A DNA stretch of 64,000 nucleotides from Closterium sp. NIES-65 (taxonomy: Eukaryota > Streptophyta > Zygnematophyceae > Desmidiales > Closteriaceae). The notes under the pieces were generated by a model. It was not told the origin of the DNA. It worked only from the letters and a program-made list of their open reading frames with translations, and ran no database searches. Below, piece by piece: positions 10,935 through 22,337 of this stretch (position 1 is the stretch's first letter; every line of letters begins with the position of its first letter). The stretch covers positions 142,942 through 206,941 of the forward strand of contig CANXME010002503.1 of the NCBI GenBank assembly GCA_948144175.1. Reading direction: 5' to 3'. The translations under genes and the position numbers were made by a program.

Positions 10935-12455
10935 CGCCTGCGAGCACCCCGTTACAGCTAAGTTCCCTCTTCCTTCGCTCTTGCCATCCTTGCCGCTTCT
11001 GCTTCGTGTATATCATTGCCCACATCTGGTACACGTTTTTCCCTCCAGCATGCTTCGAAAAAAAAGTTGAGTGAGAGATGAGTGGCGATTTGGCGATGGT
11101 AGCGCATGGCACTGGGGCGGCTTGCGCTCATACTAGAGTCGTAGGGGGATAGAGTAGAATGCATTCATACACATGCCCGCGTCCGTCGTCCCCGCCTGCT
11201 AGCTCGCTGCCCTAGTGCTGTGTGCTACCATCGCCTCCCCTTTCACTACGTCACCGTGCCACATGCTTTCTATCTTATGCTTTTGTTTCCGTTACTCATT
11301 CGTTCTTGTTATCTCTGCCTCCTTGCATGCGTTTCTATACTTTCTTGCTTCTACTGACTACTTGGCTTCCTTTCCCCCACTCGCTCCTCTTGCCCTCCTT
11401 TGCTCCACCCCTCTCGTCCAGTGCTATGGCAGCGTGGTGCGGAAAGGGAGGGCGGTGGGATGACGCACGGCGGGCAGTCACAGCGGTGTGCTAGCCTCCT
11501 GGAAGCCTGACGCCACTGTCCTGCAAGCACCCCCATACGGCTAAGTCCTCTGCCCTAGCCATCCGTGCCGCTTCTGCTTCGTGTTTATTACTGCCCTGAT
11601 TTGTTCAGCGTCTTTTCCTCACTGCATGTTTGAAAATACGAAATGAGAGACGTGAGACGAGCGTCAAACGTTGAGTGAGAGATGAGCGGCGATTTGGCGA
11701 TGGTAGCGCATGGCACTGGGGCGGCTTGCGCTCATACTAGAGTCCTAGAGGGATAGAGTAGAATGCATTCATACACATGCCCGCGTCCGTCGTCCCAATT
11801 GCCTGCTAGCTCGCTGCCCTAGTGCTGTGTGCTACCATCGCCTCCCCTTTCACTGTGTCACCATGCCACATGCTTTCTATCTTATGCTTTTGTTTCCGTT
11901 ACTCATTCGTTCTTGTTATCTCTGCCTCCTTGCTTGCGTTTCTATACTTTCTTGCTTCTATTGACTACTTGGCTTCCTTTCCCCCGCTTGCTCCTCTTGC
12001 CCTCCTTTGTTCCACCCCTCTCGTCCAGTGCTATGGCAGCGTGGTGCGGAAAGGGAGGGCGGTGGGATGACGCACGGCAGGCAGTCACAGCGGTGTGCGA
12101 GCCTCCTGGAAGCCTGATGCCACTGTCCTGCAAGCACCCCCATACCGCTAAGTTCCCTGCCCTAGCCATCCTTAACTCTTCTGCTTCGTGTTTATTACTG
12201 CCATGATTTGTTCAGCGTCTTTTCCTCACTGCATGTTTGAAAATACGAAATGAGAGACGTGAGACGAGCGTCAAACGTTGAGTGAGAGATGAGCGGCGAT
12301 TTGGCGATGGTAGCGCATGGCACTGGGGCGGCTTGCTCTCATACTAGAGTCCTAGAGGGATAGAGTAGAATGCATTCATACACATGCCCGCGTCCGTCGT
12401 CCCAATTGCCTGCTAGCTCGCTGCCCTAGTGCTGTGTGCTACCATCGCCTCTCTG
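10935..12455 (+). repeat. ~605-bp tandem duplication, two full copies plus partial ends
   Basis: The phrase ttgagtgagagatgag starts at 11067, 11671 and 12278 (spacings 604 and 607). Similarity extends left of the first copy to about 10935 and stops in the third copy near 12455. Each unit contains a pyrimidine-rich stretch and an exon-like gtgctatggcagcgtggtgc segment. The third copy runs into the unidentified possible gene to the right, so this may be a duplicated 5' region. Confidence 0.92.
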
Positions 12456-12619
12456 TTTTTACTGCATTCTGCAAAATTGTTTTCTCTTCTCTGTATTTTT
12501 GTTCTCCAGTTTTCCCTGCCTTGTTCATTTGTCGCTTGCAAATCCTTTTCCACTGCTGCTTTCCGTCCTTGGACTTACTTCGTGCATCCCGTGTCCATGT
12601 CCCTATCCCTATCCTCAAC

Positions 12620-14719
12620 TCTATCGCTTGTTCCAGGCCAAGGGAGTGCGAGCAGCAAGGGGCGGCAGAGGCAGCCTCTGGAAAAAAGTACTGCTGAGAG
12701 GGGTGTTGCTTCGAGGGTGCTGCTGCAAGTGCATCCTTTGGGTCCAAGACGGGAGGAGCAGCGCCTTGGACCCATCTTCTCCACCCAACTTCTGAGAGGG
12801 GTGTTGCTGCGAGGGGTGCTGCTGCAAGTGCACCCATCTTCTCCACGCGCCTGCTGCCCTCCTCCCTCCGCCCCTCGTTCCTCCTCCAGCTGCTTCCCCA
12901 GGTGATAGCTTCCCAACCTTACACTTCACGAGCGAAGCTCCACTCGACAGTTTGCTCTCTCGTTTCTCACTCATGCTTTTGTCCAGATAAATCTGCTGTT
13001 GGCGAATTTTGCCTTTCATTCTCTAACTCACTCCCTTTCTCTGCCTCTTTCACCTGTCCCTCTGCGCTTCCCGTTCTTTTTTCTCAACAGCAAGAATGCA
13101 ATGGGTTTAGGAAGGTGCGAGTGCTGCTGGTGATGCTACTGCTGGTGCTGATAGTGCTGGCAGTGCTGCTGATGGTGCTGGTCATGCAACACTGGCTGAT
13201 GAAGCTCCCTCTGTCTGGCCTTACCTGTCTGGTGAGATCTCCCTCTGTCTGGCCTTTCCTCTCCACTACGGTTTCATCTTTCTTTCTGTTTATCTCCCCA
13301 TGTGCTTCCTTTTCCTGTCTCTCTTTCACTTATATCCCCCCCGTCCAGTCAGCTTTGTATGAATGCGCCTTCAACCTTCTCTCTTTCCAAATTTTCCTCC
13401 TTGTCACTGTTTCAGAACCTGTCTCCCTTCCACTAGGCGAGTACAGCAAGGTGAGACAGCTAAGGGGCGCTGAAGGGAACGCAATTGGAAGACACGATGT
13501 GGTGAGCTTAGTTCAGTACTGCTCGTCACTTAAGTCTCCCTTGTCAGAGGGAGCAACAGTCAAGTGGCATTCTCATGTTGCATGCTCAGATCCCCTCGCC
13601 TAGCCAGCCCTCTCTCTTTCTTATTTGAACGTCATCGATGCTCCTCTCATGCCGTCCCTCATCTCCTCGAAGCTCTATGCTCCGACCACTTTTGCTTCCT
13701 TCCCCTCCGTTTCTTCCTTCCCCTCCGCTTCTTCACACCACTTTCTCTCCTCTCATACCCTCTGACGAACATGCACGGCAATGGTGGCATGGGATGGACT
13801 ACAGACGAGGTCAAGTCAATCGGGCCGTCTCCTTATGGTATTTCTGCTCACTCAACCCTCTTCTCCTCTGCCTCCAACTTTTCTTTGTCGGCCTCTCTCT
13901 TGCATCTCCTCTCCCTTTTTGACCTTCAGATGCCTTATTTCTCGGTTCTTCCTCTCCTCTTTGTTCACATGCCTTTTTCCCTCGTGTGTCCTCTTTCAGG
14001 TCTGATCAGTGGGTGGAGCTACATTCTGGCAGCAGCAGTGGAGCACGAGTGTGCACAAGAATAGCACATGCTTTGAGGACTTCACTTATGGTGAGTTTCT
14101 GCACCCACCCTTTTTCTTCTGCACCACTCTTGCATGACGCACCAATACCCCTTCCATCCCCACACTTCCTGTCCATGACTCACAGTCCTTTGCATTCATA
14201 CCATTTTCTCTCTGTGCCCGGCAAAACAATTTCGCTGTGACTGATTGGTTAACAGAATGGAACCACAAGCTTCTCCTTACCCTTCCACATGCTCAATCTT
14301 CTCTCTCGCTGCTTCATTAATCATGTGCCCTTCTCTCTCGTGCTGCTTAGTTTCTCATGCTTCTCTCTCTCTCGCTGCTTCTGTTTGGCTGTGTTGCTTT
14401 GCTGACATGACAGGATCTTACGAGCGAGGTGGGGATTGCGATTCCTTGCGGGGAGAGGCCAGCTGGTGACGAGCTGATCGGTGTCTGTGAAGGTGAGCAT
14501 CAAACAACCAAGCACAGACTGAGCTCCAGAAACAGCATGTCGATTCATATTTTATCATGTACCCGAATGAGACAACACCTATCGTTTCATGTCATACCTG
14601 ATTCTACAATGTCATATCGTTTCATTGTCTCCTCCTCTCGTCTGCTTTCAGTACAGCCGAAGCAGCTCCAATTGGAAGTCAAGACAGATGAAGAAGAAGA
14701 TGAAGACCACATATGCTAG
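12620..14719 (+). CDS. Unidentified possible multi-exon gene
   Basis: Several short islands are flanked by pyrimidine tracts plus AG on the left and GTGAG/GTAT-type donors on the right, for example near 13095-13115, 13410-13450, 14000-14090, 14412-14493 and 14652-14719. The last two join in frame to a C-terminus with IPCGERPAGDELIGV, an EEEDED acidic run and a stop at 14717. I do not recognise the family and could not build one continuous reading frame across all islands. It could be a real gene, a decayed one, or chance. A local duplication of a ggggtgttgctgcgaggg phrase occurs at 12695-12835. Confidence 0.3.
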
Positions 14720-14939
14720 AGCTGCAGCGGATAGGATAGGAAAGGTTATCTAGATTAGTAACACTCTCAGGTATGGTACCCCCCCCCCCTCTCCCCCTGC
14801 GTAGCACCCCCCCCACACCTCTCTTCCCCTGTCCCTTCCCGACCCCCTCCCCCTCTGCCTCAAATTGCCCCTCCGCGTGCCTCCCCCTGCAACCCACCTC
14901 CTCGTGCGACCTCCCTCCCCATGGGACCCACCCACCTCA

Positions 14940-15180
14940 GCAACCACAGGGCCTAGCGACAGGGCTAACCACAGGGCTAACCACAGGGCTAACTACAGGG
15001 CTAACTACAGGGCTACCGTAACTACAGGGCTAACTACGGGGCTAACCACAGGGCTAATTACAGGGCTAACTACAGGGCTTACCACAGGGCTGATCACAGG
15101 GTTAACCACAAGGCTAATCACAGGGCTGACCACAGGTCTAAGCACAAGGCTAATCATGGGGCCGACCACAGGACTTGTGC
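14940..15180 (+). repeat. Degenerate 12-bp repeat (acagggctaacc type)
   Basis: About 20 tandem units of acagggctaact and variants (gctaatc, gctgacc) are present. Similar looser phrases continue to about 15330. The array is open in two plus frames but has no coding features. Confidence 0.9.
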
Positions 15181-15359
15181 CTCGTGGCAGACTAATCACA
15201 GAGCCTTTGGGTCGAAGCATTCTAACAGGATACATTGAAACACTACTCACAAAGCTTAGGCACACACAAATCACAGGACTTATGCCCCTGGCACAGAAGT
15301 CACAGAGCTTGTGCCTTGGAGCGCACAAATTACAGGCCTGTTCGTGGAAACACACCATT

Positions 15360-15980
15360 TAGTTACAGTGATTGCGTGCGCACAACCGCTACAAACAGAG
15401 CTTGAACAACATGCCACCCTTGTTACGGTGCATGCTATGCTAGTGCATAAAAATCACGTTTCTTGACAACCTTCCAATAACGCCCATCAACTGACACTGG
15501 TAATGGCATACAACAGTAGGGCATCATAAAGTTCTAGCTTGTGCAAACTCTGATTGCCTTTCCTTGCGGAGCTAGGAATGCCAGCAGAGCAGGTCACTTT
15601 GCATGATTCATAACATGGTACAATGCTTACCACAGTTGCTTCAGCAACGTGTACAAGGTACGGTAGTTCGCAAGAGGAAACTGTGCAGGTGTAGGTGATG
15701 GTTAATATCGTACCGTATTAATGTTACAAAATCTAGAACATTGATGCTTTCAAGTCAGCTGTCAAAATATTTCCAACAAACTACTGAAAATGGTACTATG
15801 GGCATATATTGTGCCATGTACTGAAATTCCTGAGACAAAAACATTTGATCAATTTATGGTCAATAAGTACCGTAACAAGTGCTGCTAGTTTGCGCACACG
15901 CAGGCTGCTTATACAGTTACGGAAGGGAAACCAAAGCATCCTTGGGCCTTCAAACTCACTGTAACCCCTTCACTCCCACT
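15360..15980. other. AT-richer intergenic stretch
   Basis: I see no gene or clear repeat. It lies downstream of the CPSF30 stop codon (15981) and of the unidentified plus-strand gene, so it probably holds convergent 3' ends. Confidence 0.4.
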
Positions 15981-18900
15981 CTACCCCCTTCTCATTCTCG
16001 GATCCCTTCTCTCTGCCACACTCCCCTTCTCACTCCTCCCTCCTGCTCTCCTCTCCCCTTCCACCCCTCCCCTTCCCTCCGCCTCTCCATCCATAACCCT
16101 CTTTCTCACTCCTATCCCCCTCTCACCATCACCTCCCACTCCTCCGCTGCTTTGGCCTGAGCCAAAGCTCCGACGCTGGTCATTTGGACCTGCTCTAGCC
16201 GAACCTCGCCCCGAACCTCCGCCCGAGGTTGCACCTCGGCCACCAGAAGCACCTGCGTTCCTAGCAATCCTCGGATCATTGCTCTTAATGTTACCACCCA
16301 CAGGGTTACCACCAGAATTCATGGCTCGCTGTCCTTCTCCCACACCCGCTTTTCCTCTGGTTCCCCCACTTGTCCCTTCTAGCTCTCCCACCCCTCGCCC
16401 TCCTCCTCCTCTTCCGCCTCCTCCTCCTGTTCCGGTTCCCTCTCTTCCTCTCGACACCTGTGTCCCTACTTGACCCCCACTCCTCTTCCCTCCTTTCTCC
16501 TCCTTTTCCTCTTCGCTCTCCTCATCATCCTCATCAGAATCATCATCTTCATCATCAGAATCATCCTCATCATCGTCGTCATCATCTGAATCCTCCTCTT
16601 CCTCCTCCTCTTCTTTCTTCTGGCTCGCTCGTTTGTTCCCTGCCTGACGTGTGCCTGTATTTCCCCCATTACCCCCATTACCCCCACTTCCTCCCCCACC
16701 GCCACCATCACCCATATGCATGCCCATGCCATACCCATTTGAACCCATACCAACAGCCCCACCACCCATATTCATGCCCATACCCATACCGCCCATACCC
16801 CCCATTCCACCCATACCCCCCATATCCCCCATCCCCATTCCTCCCATTCCCATGCCCATGTGCATGCCCATTCCGCCCATCCCACCCATCCCTCCGCCCA
16901 TCCCTCCGCCCATCCCTCCGCCCATCCCTGCCCCCATCCCTCCGCCCATCCCTCCGCCCATGCCCCCCCGCCCCTGCGCCTGAGCTTGCTGCTCCATCAG
17001 TCTCTTCTTCTCTGCTTCCCGTGCCGTGGCCTGGAGGGGGGGGGGAGAAGAGGGCGAATGGTGGAGAAGGGGAGAGAGAGGGCGTCAACACAACAAGAGG
17101 CATACCAGCAAGGCACTGCCTGAGCTTGCTGCTCCATCAGCCTCTTCTTCTCTGCTTCCCGTGCCGTGGCCTGGAGGGGGGGGGGAGAAGAGGGCGAATG
17201 GTGGAGAAGGGGAGAGAGAGGGCGTCAACACAACAAGAGGCATACCAGCAAGGCACTGCCTGAGCTTGCTGCTCCATCAGCCTCTTCTTCTCTGCTTCCC
17301 GTGCCGTGGCCTGGGGTGGGGGGGGGGAGAGAAGTGGGGGAGCGAGGGGAGGGCGAAAAAAGAGTAACTTTGAGGGGTGAGAGGGCGGGTGAGAGGCAGA
17401 GGACGGCTGAGAGGAGGGGTAAAAAAAGAGGCAGAAGAAAGGGGACAGAGAGCGCCCAGCAGCATACCAGCAAAGGAGCGTCTGGCTCGCGGTACAGCAG
17501 TGCAGTCAGCTGCTCGCCTGCTGATGGCTCCACCTCCTGGCAGTCCCGGCTGATCTTCACGGGCTGGTTGTCGTTGTACTGGTTGCGCAGGTGGCGTGTC
17601 TTGTTGAACGAGAGCTCGCAGAGCTGGTACGTGGAGGGGAAAGTGGGGGAAATGACGCAGAGAGCAGAGGAGTAACAGGGGATGGAGAAACAGCCCTATC
17701 AAGATTTGATCGTCGCTGCACTGTTTGCGCAGATGGCGTGTGGCCTCCTTTGTGCTTACTCAGTGCACCCCAATTTCCCCTCTCTCTCCCTCCTCACCCC
17801 ATCGAATGCGGAAGTTCTACCCATAGTTGCCTCCGCTGAGCATACTCAGTGTAACCCCCATTACACTCTCCCCTCTTCAATCTCCTCCCCTCCCCTCTCC
17901 CCTCCCCCCCTCACCTTAAGCCATCGGATACGAAAGTTTTGACCATAGCTGCCCATCCTCTGAGCATACTTCCACGGCCCTCCCCCCACCACGGCCCCTA
18001 TGCGTGACATCATTAGAGCACAGCCCTGCACGCATGGAAGAAAGAGTGTGGGGAGGGGAGGGAGAGTGAGGAGTGTGGAAAGGGGAGTGAGAATAGGCCC
18101 TAGGCGAGACGACATACTCGATCTTCAACGGTCCTCCCCCCACCACCGCTCATATGCGCGACATCATCAATACACAGCCCTGCACGTGTGGAAAAGAGGG
18201 TGTGGGTAGGGGAGTGAGAGAGTGAGGGTGAGGAGTGTGGAGGGGGGTGAGAGTGAGGGTGAGGAGTGTGGAGGGGGGTGAGAGTGAGCACTAGAAGGCC
18301 AAGAAAACGTTGTCACACTACTCGTCGTACTCCGCATTCAGCTTTAACCAGCTCTGCACCCCCTAGCCCTCCCCACCTGCAAGTGCCACCTGTGCTGTGC
18401 TTTGTCCTCTCACCTGGAAGTGCCTCGTCTCATTCACGGAGAAGATCAGAATAACGCTGTCACACGACTCGTACGCCTCGTTCAGCTTCCCCTCGTTGTT
18501 GCGGTGCGTCGCCCACATACCCCTCTGTGCTGACAGCTCCAGATTTTCCAGATTATTGCTCTTCACTATGAAGTACCTGCAGGGGTAGGGGTGGGAAGGA
18601 GGGTGGAGAGGGAGGGAGGGGAAGGGGGAGGTTGTTGGAGGGGCTACTGGTTCAGTCGCCCACATGCCCCTCTGCGCCGACAGCTCTAGATTCTCCACAT
18701 TGTTGCTCTTCACTATGAAGTACCTGAAAGGGGGGAAATTGCAAAACATGTCTAAGAACCACCAAGGCAGAAAGCATCACCGAGACAAAGAAAGCACCCC
18801 CAAGGTGGGCGTTCCCTCCCTCTCTCCCCTCCCACACACACACCTGGTTGTGAGACATATCAAAACCAATATTTTTATCACAACACCCCCAAGTGGGTGC

Positions 18901-21900
18901 ACTGCTCCCACACACACACCTGGTTGTGAGACATATCAAAACCAATATTTTTATCACAACACCCCCAAGTGGGTGCACTGCTCCCACACACACACCTGGT
19001 TGTGAGACATATCAAAACCAATATTTTTATCACAACACCCCCAAGTGGGTGCACTGCTCCCACACACACACCTGGTTGTGAGACATATCAAAACCAGTAT
19101 TTTTATCACAACACCCCCAAGTGGGTGCACTGCTCCCACACACACACCTGGTTGTGAGACATATCAAAACCAATATTTTTATCACAACACCCCCAAGTGG
19201 GTGCACTGCTCCCACACACACACCTGGTTGTGAGACATATCAAAACCAATATTTTTATCACAACACCCCCAAGTGGGTGCACTGCTCCCACACACACACC
19301 TGGTTGTGAGACATATCAAAACCAATATTTTTATCACAACACCCCCAAGTGGGTGCACTGCTCCCACACACACACCTGGTTGTGAGACATATCAAAACCA
19401 ATATTTTTATCACAACACCCCCAAGTGGGTGCACTGCTCCCACACACACACCTGGTTGTGAGACATATCAAAACCAATATTTTTATCACAACACCCCCAA
19501 GTGGGTGCACTGCTCCCACACACACACCTGGTTGTGAGACATATCAAAACCAATATTTTTATCACAACACCCCCAAGTGGGTGCACTGCTCCCACACACA
19601 CACCTGGTTCTGCCCCCGGTGGCGGGAAAATGGCGAGGCCCATGGGCGGAGAGGGCGCCATCGATGCAACGCCTGCTGCTGAGTAGCTGACATATTTGTC
19701 ACTTAACACACACACAACACAACCACACACCAGCACACGCATGCAACGACACACGCACCTGGTTGTGCCGGGTGGTGGCGGGATGGCGAGACTCATGGGC
19801 GGAGATGGCGCCATTGCTGCTCCCATGCCTGCTGCTGACGCATCCCCCATCATCATCCCCCCTTCCCCGTGCATCCCTCCTGCTCCCCCGCCCATCCCCA
19901 CTCCCCCCATCCCTCCCCCCATCCCTCCCCCTCCCCCCATCCCTCCTCCTGATTGACCCCCCATCCCTTGCTGTTGCTGCATATGCCCCTGATTTGGAGC
20001 ATTTGCCTGATTTGGAACGTTTGCCTGATTTAGCATGTGCGCCGGCCCGCCTCCGCCCCCAAATCCTCCTCCACCACCATCACCACCACCACCCCCACCA
20101 GTAGCAGCAGCAGCACCACCTTCAGCAGTCCCCATACCGCCCATCCCACCCCCTGATTCTGCCCCGTCCCTTCCGTTCCCCACCCCATTGGCAACATCTC
20201 CCCCTCCCCCTCCCCCTCCCCCTCCGCCTCCGCCTCCGCCTCCCCCTCCCGCTGTGGGTGCGCCCTCTGCTCCCCCTTCGCCCGTGGTTCTACTCACCCC
20301 TTGCATCCCTCCTCCCCCTTGCTGCTGCTGTCCCCCCTGCTGCGCCTGCCCCCCCTGCCCCCCTTGCTGCCCCTGCTGCTGCCCTGTTTGCTGCGCTTGC
20401 TGATTCACAACTGAACCCCCTGCCCCTCCGCCCGCCCCCATTCCCCCTCCGCTTTGCCCCATTCCCCCTCCGCTTTGCCCCATTCCCCCTCCGCCTGGCC
20501 CCATCCCCCCTCCGCCTGCGCCCATCCCCCCAGCAGGCCCTGCTCCCCCGCCTGCTTGCCCCATGTGCCCCCCTTGCCCCATCTCCCCTCCTCCCCCCAT
20601 TCCCCCTCCCCCGCCTCCGCCCATACCCCCACCTGCTCCTCCCCCAGACCCCATATTCCCCCCTGGTCCCATTCCCCCTTGCCCCATGCCTTGCCCCATG
20701 CCTCCCCCCATGCCTCCCGCTACCCCCATCCCCCCTCCGCCATGTGCGCCCATCCCCCCGCCCCCCTGCTGCTCCACCCCCCCAGGTCCAGAAAAGAACC
20801 GCACAGGCTTGTTGCCTCCGCCCATTGACCCCCCATTCCCCATCCCCATTCCCCCCATGCCTCCTCCCATGCCTCCCCCCATGCCTCCGCCCATGCCTCC
20901 CCCCATGCCCCCTCCCCCGCCCCCCATCCCCCCCGCGAAGTGGAAGGGCGGGCGCTGCTGCAGCTGCAGCTGAAACTTTTCAGCTAGGGCCTCCACAGGA
21001 GGGGGCGGGCCGGGCAGCTTTAAATGTCTGTAGCGGCAATCCGGGCCGTTCGGGCAGAATCCAAGCTTGTACCTGGGGCGGGGGACGGGTAAGGGGAAGG
21101 GGAGGGGGGAGCGCGGGAGGGGGTGGACTATGGGTGACAGGGATGAATGGTAAAGGATATTGTTAACAGCACAGAACACTGGATCACAATTTCGGTCAAA
21201 TGAGCATATAACAAGAAGCAATTGAGGGCGCATGCAAGATGAGGCTATGAGCAGGGTAGAACAGGCAGGGCCTGTAAGGGGAAGCCAACTTGCTTGCAAT
21301 GGAAACCGCAAGCAGAATTAGGATATGCACGAGAGGAAATGCAGGAATATTAACGATTCAATGCACGCAATCATTTGCACTGAATAGCCATGTGTGCGCC
21401 AAAGGCACGGGCAGAACAGTCTGAAAAGATTCTGGCTGAAACGGACAGGAGGTGCAAAAGGAATGATTTTATTATTACCAGGAAGGAATATTGACAACAA
21501 ATAATAGATGCATACGTTACAAAGAATCAATCGCAACAATCCCAACTCCTGCCTCGTCTGAACAGAAGCAGAGAGCACACACATATGGCCTAAATCCCGC
21601 GGATACCCTAAGCTGGTGCGCACCACAACATATATACAGAGATCTGAAAAGGCAAGACAACAGTCACAACCGTCGAAATCATCACGGATACTGCTGAGTT
21701 TACTGAAGCACCTTCACAACAGGCGCAATTGATCGTCATTTAACAAGTAAACCGTAACGTACATGTTACACTCCTTGACGTCTTCGTTGGTGTGTTTGTA
21801 CACGCAGTCAAGCTCCCTGCACTCGCCCCACCGCGCAAAGTACCGGCAAACCGGCATGCGGCTCTTGTCGTACTGATGCAGAAACCCGCAGTCGTTGCCC

Positions 21901-22024
21901 TTCATGCACAGCCCGCGCAGCCAGTGCCGGCAAACGGTCTGCCGGTAATTCCGCCGGAAACCGGCAGGCGGCGGGCCTCCCCCGTGCCCCCCTCCCATGT
22001 CGTGTGCCTGCTGCTGATGTGGCG

Positions 22025-22055
<31 letters not shown>

Positions 22056-22337
22056 ATGCTGCTGACTTTGCGGGAATTGATGGTGTTGCTGCTGCTGCTG
22101 GTACGGGGGTTGCGGGTGCTGCGACGAACCCCCGCCGAACCCATCGGCCCGCGCGCCGAAATTGCCGCCGCCCGCTCCGCCGGCTGCGCCCGGGCCGGCG
22201 CTCGGCTCCGCGGATGCCGCCGCGCCGGGCGCGGAGGCGGGGACAGCGGTGCTGAAGGCGGGCGCGGACGGCGGAAGCGGGCCGGGGCCGAGCGTCTGCT
22301 CGAAGTCGAAATCCTCGAGAGCATCGTAGTCGTCCAT
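15981..22337 (-). CDS. CPSF30: CPSF30-YTH: polyadenylation factor 30 kDa subunit fused to an m6A-reader domain
   Basis: Exons on the minus strand: 22337-21763, 21072-19759, 18576-18414, 18025-17915, 17623-17468 and 17030 to about 15981, all keeping frame. Three CCCH fingers are visible: CRHWLRGLCMKGNDCGFLH, CRYFARWGECRELDCVYKH, and a third split over the first intron (CNMY + KLGFCPNGPDCRYRH). Exon 2 continues into a ~400-residue Gly/Met/Gln-rich low-complexity linker. The YTH domain spans exons 3-5 with YFIVKSNN, RGMWAT, ILIFSVN, VGGGPWKYA and LCELSFNKTRHLRN. The two cage tryptophans in GMWAT and GGPWKY are present. The last exon is Gly/Met-rich with an acidic run. The long form reads m6A and steers poly(A) site choice in plants. 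The linker between exons 2 and 3 is uncertain because of exon echoes and a minisatellite there. Confidence 0.93.
16978..17313 (-). repeat. 140-bp tandem unit, three copies, carrying the start of the last CPSF30 exon
   Basis: The acceptor and first ~55 bp of the last exon (encoding EAEKKRLMEQQAQA) occur with exon-like starts at 17030, 17170 and 17310, exactly 140 bp apart. Only the copy at 17030 runs on into the Gly/Met-rich exon. The upstream two are acceptor-side echoes with intact AG sites and nearly identical sequence. Confidence 0.92.
17785..17845 (-). repeat. Degraded echo of CPSF30 exon 4 donor side
   Basis: The segment resembles the end of exon 4 (17960-17915): a tatgctcag phrase, a caactatggg segment matching the gcagctatgg of exon 4, and a cattcgatgg terminus. 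It has small deletions and no good donor. It lies downstream of the real exon, as expected for a donor-side tandem copy. Confidence 0.65.
18095..18179 (-). repeat. Echo of CPSF30 exon 4 acceptor side
   Basis: A copy of the 5' half of exon 4 starts at 18179, 154 bp upstream of the real start at 18025, again directly after tgcag. It has several substitutions and a deletion and does not preserve the VGGGPWKYA reading. A further pair of short repeats (gaggggggtgagagtgagg) follows at 18235-18290. Confidence 0.85.
18650..18723 (-). repeat. Echo of CPSF30 exon 3 (YTH start) acceptor side
   Basis: The first ~68 bp of YTH exon 3 recur 147 bp upstream (starts 18723 versus 18576) with a strong pyrimidine tract and CAG acceptor. 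The copy encodes YFIVKSNN through RGMWAT with one Leu-to-Val change, then enters intron sequence. It looks fully spliceable as a 5' alternative. Confidence 0.93.
18835..19612. repeat. 76-bp minisatellite, about ten copies, inside CPSF30
   Basis: A 76-bp unit beginning cacacacacctggttgtgag repeats with almost no variation (one A/G difference at about 19097). On the transcribed minus strand each unit contains cacaaccag followed by gtgtgtgtgtggg. That is the terminal exon-like motif plus donor of the neighbouring exon-2 end. The array occupies most of the intron between exon 2 and YTH exon 3. Confidence 0.96.
19609..19690 (-). repeat. Echo of CPSF30 exon 2 donor side
   Basis: After the real exon-2 end (19759), a copy of its last ~70 bp follows. 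It encodes MAPSPPMGLAI instead of MAPSPPMSLAI and ends aaccag before a GTGTGTG donor. A possible acceptor (cagcag) precedes it, so it could also serve as a short extra exon. The 76-bp array begins at its donor. Confidence 0.85.

Noticed and set aside
14865-15362. Plus-strand ORF of RANHRANYRA repeats
   Set aside because: Translation of a 12-bp degenerate repeat.
16370-17263. Plus-strand Pro/His-rich ORFs opposite CPSF30
   Set aside because: Antisense shadows of the Gly/Met-rich exon; no splice or domain support.
18835-19612. 76-bp array as a CRISPR or as many small genes
   Set aside because: There are no unique spacers. The repeated 60-codon ORFs on both strands are simply the repeat unit; it lies in a CPSF30 intron.
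19410-21311. A single 633-codon minus-strand ORF through CPSF30 exon 2 and the minisatellite
   Set aside because: It reads through intron and array. Splice sites at 21072 and 19759 and homology define the real exon inside it.
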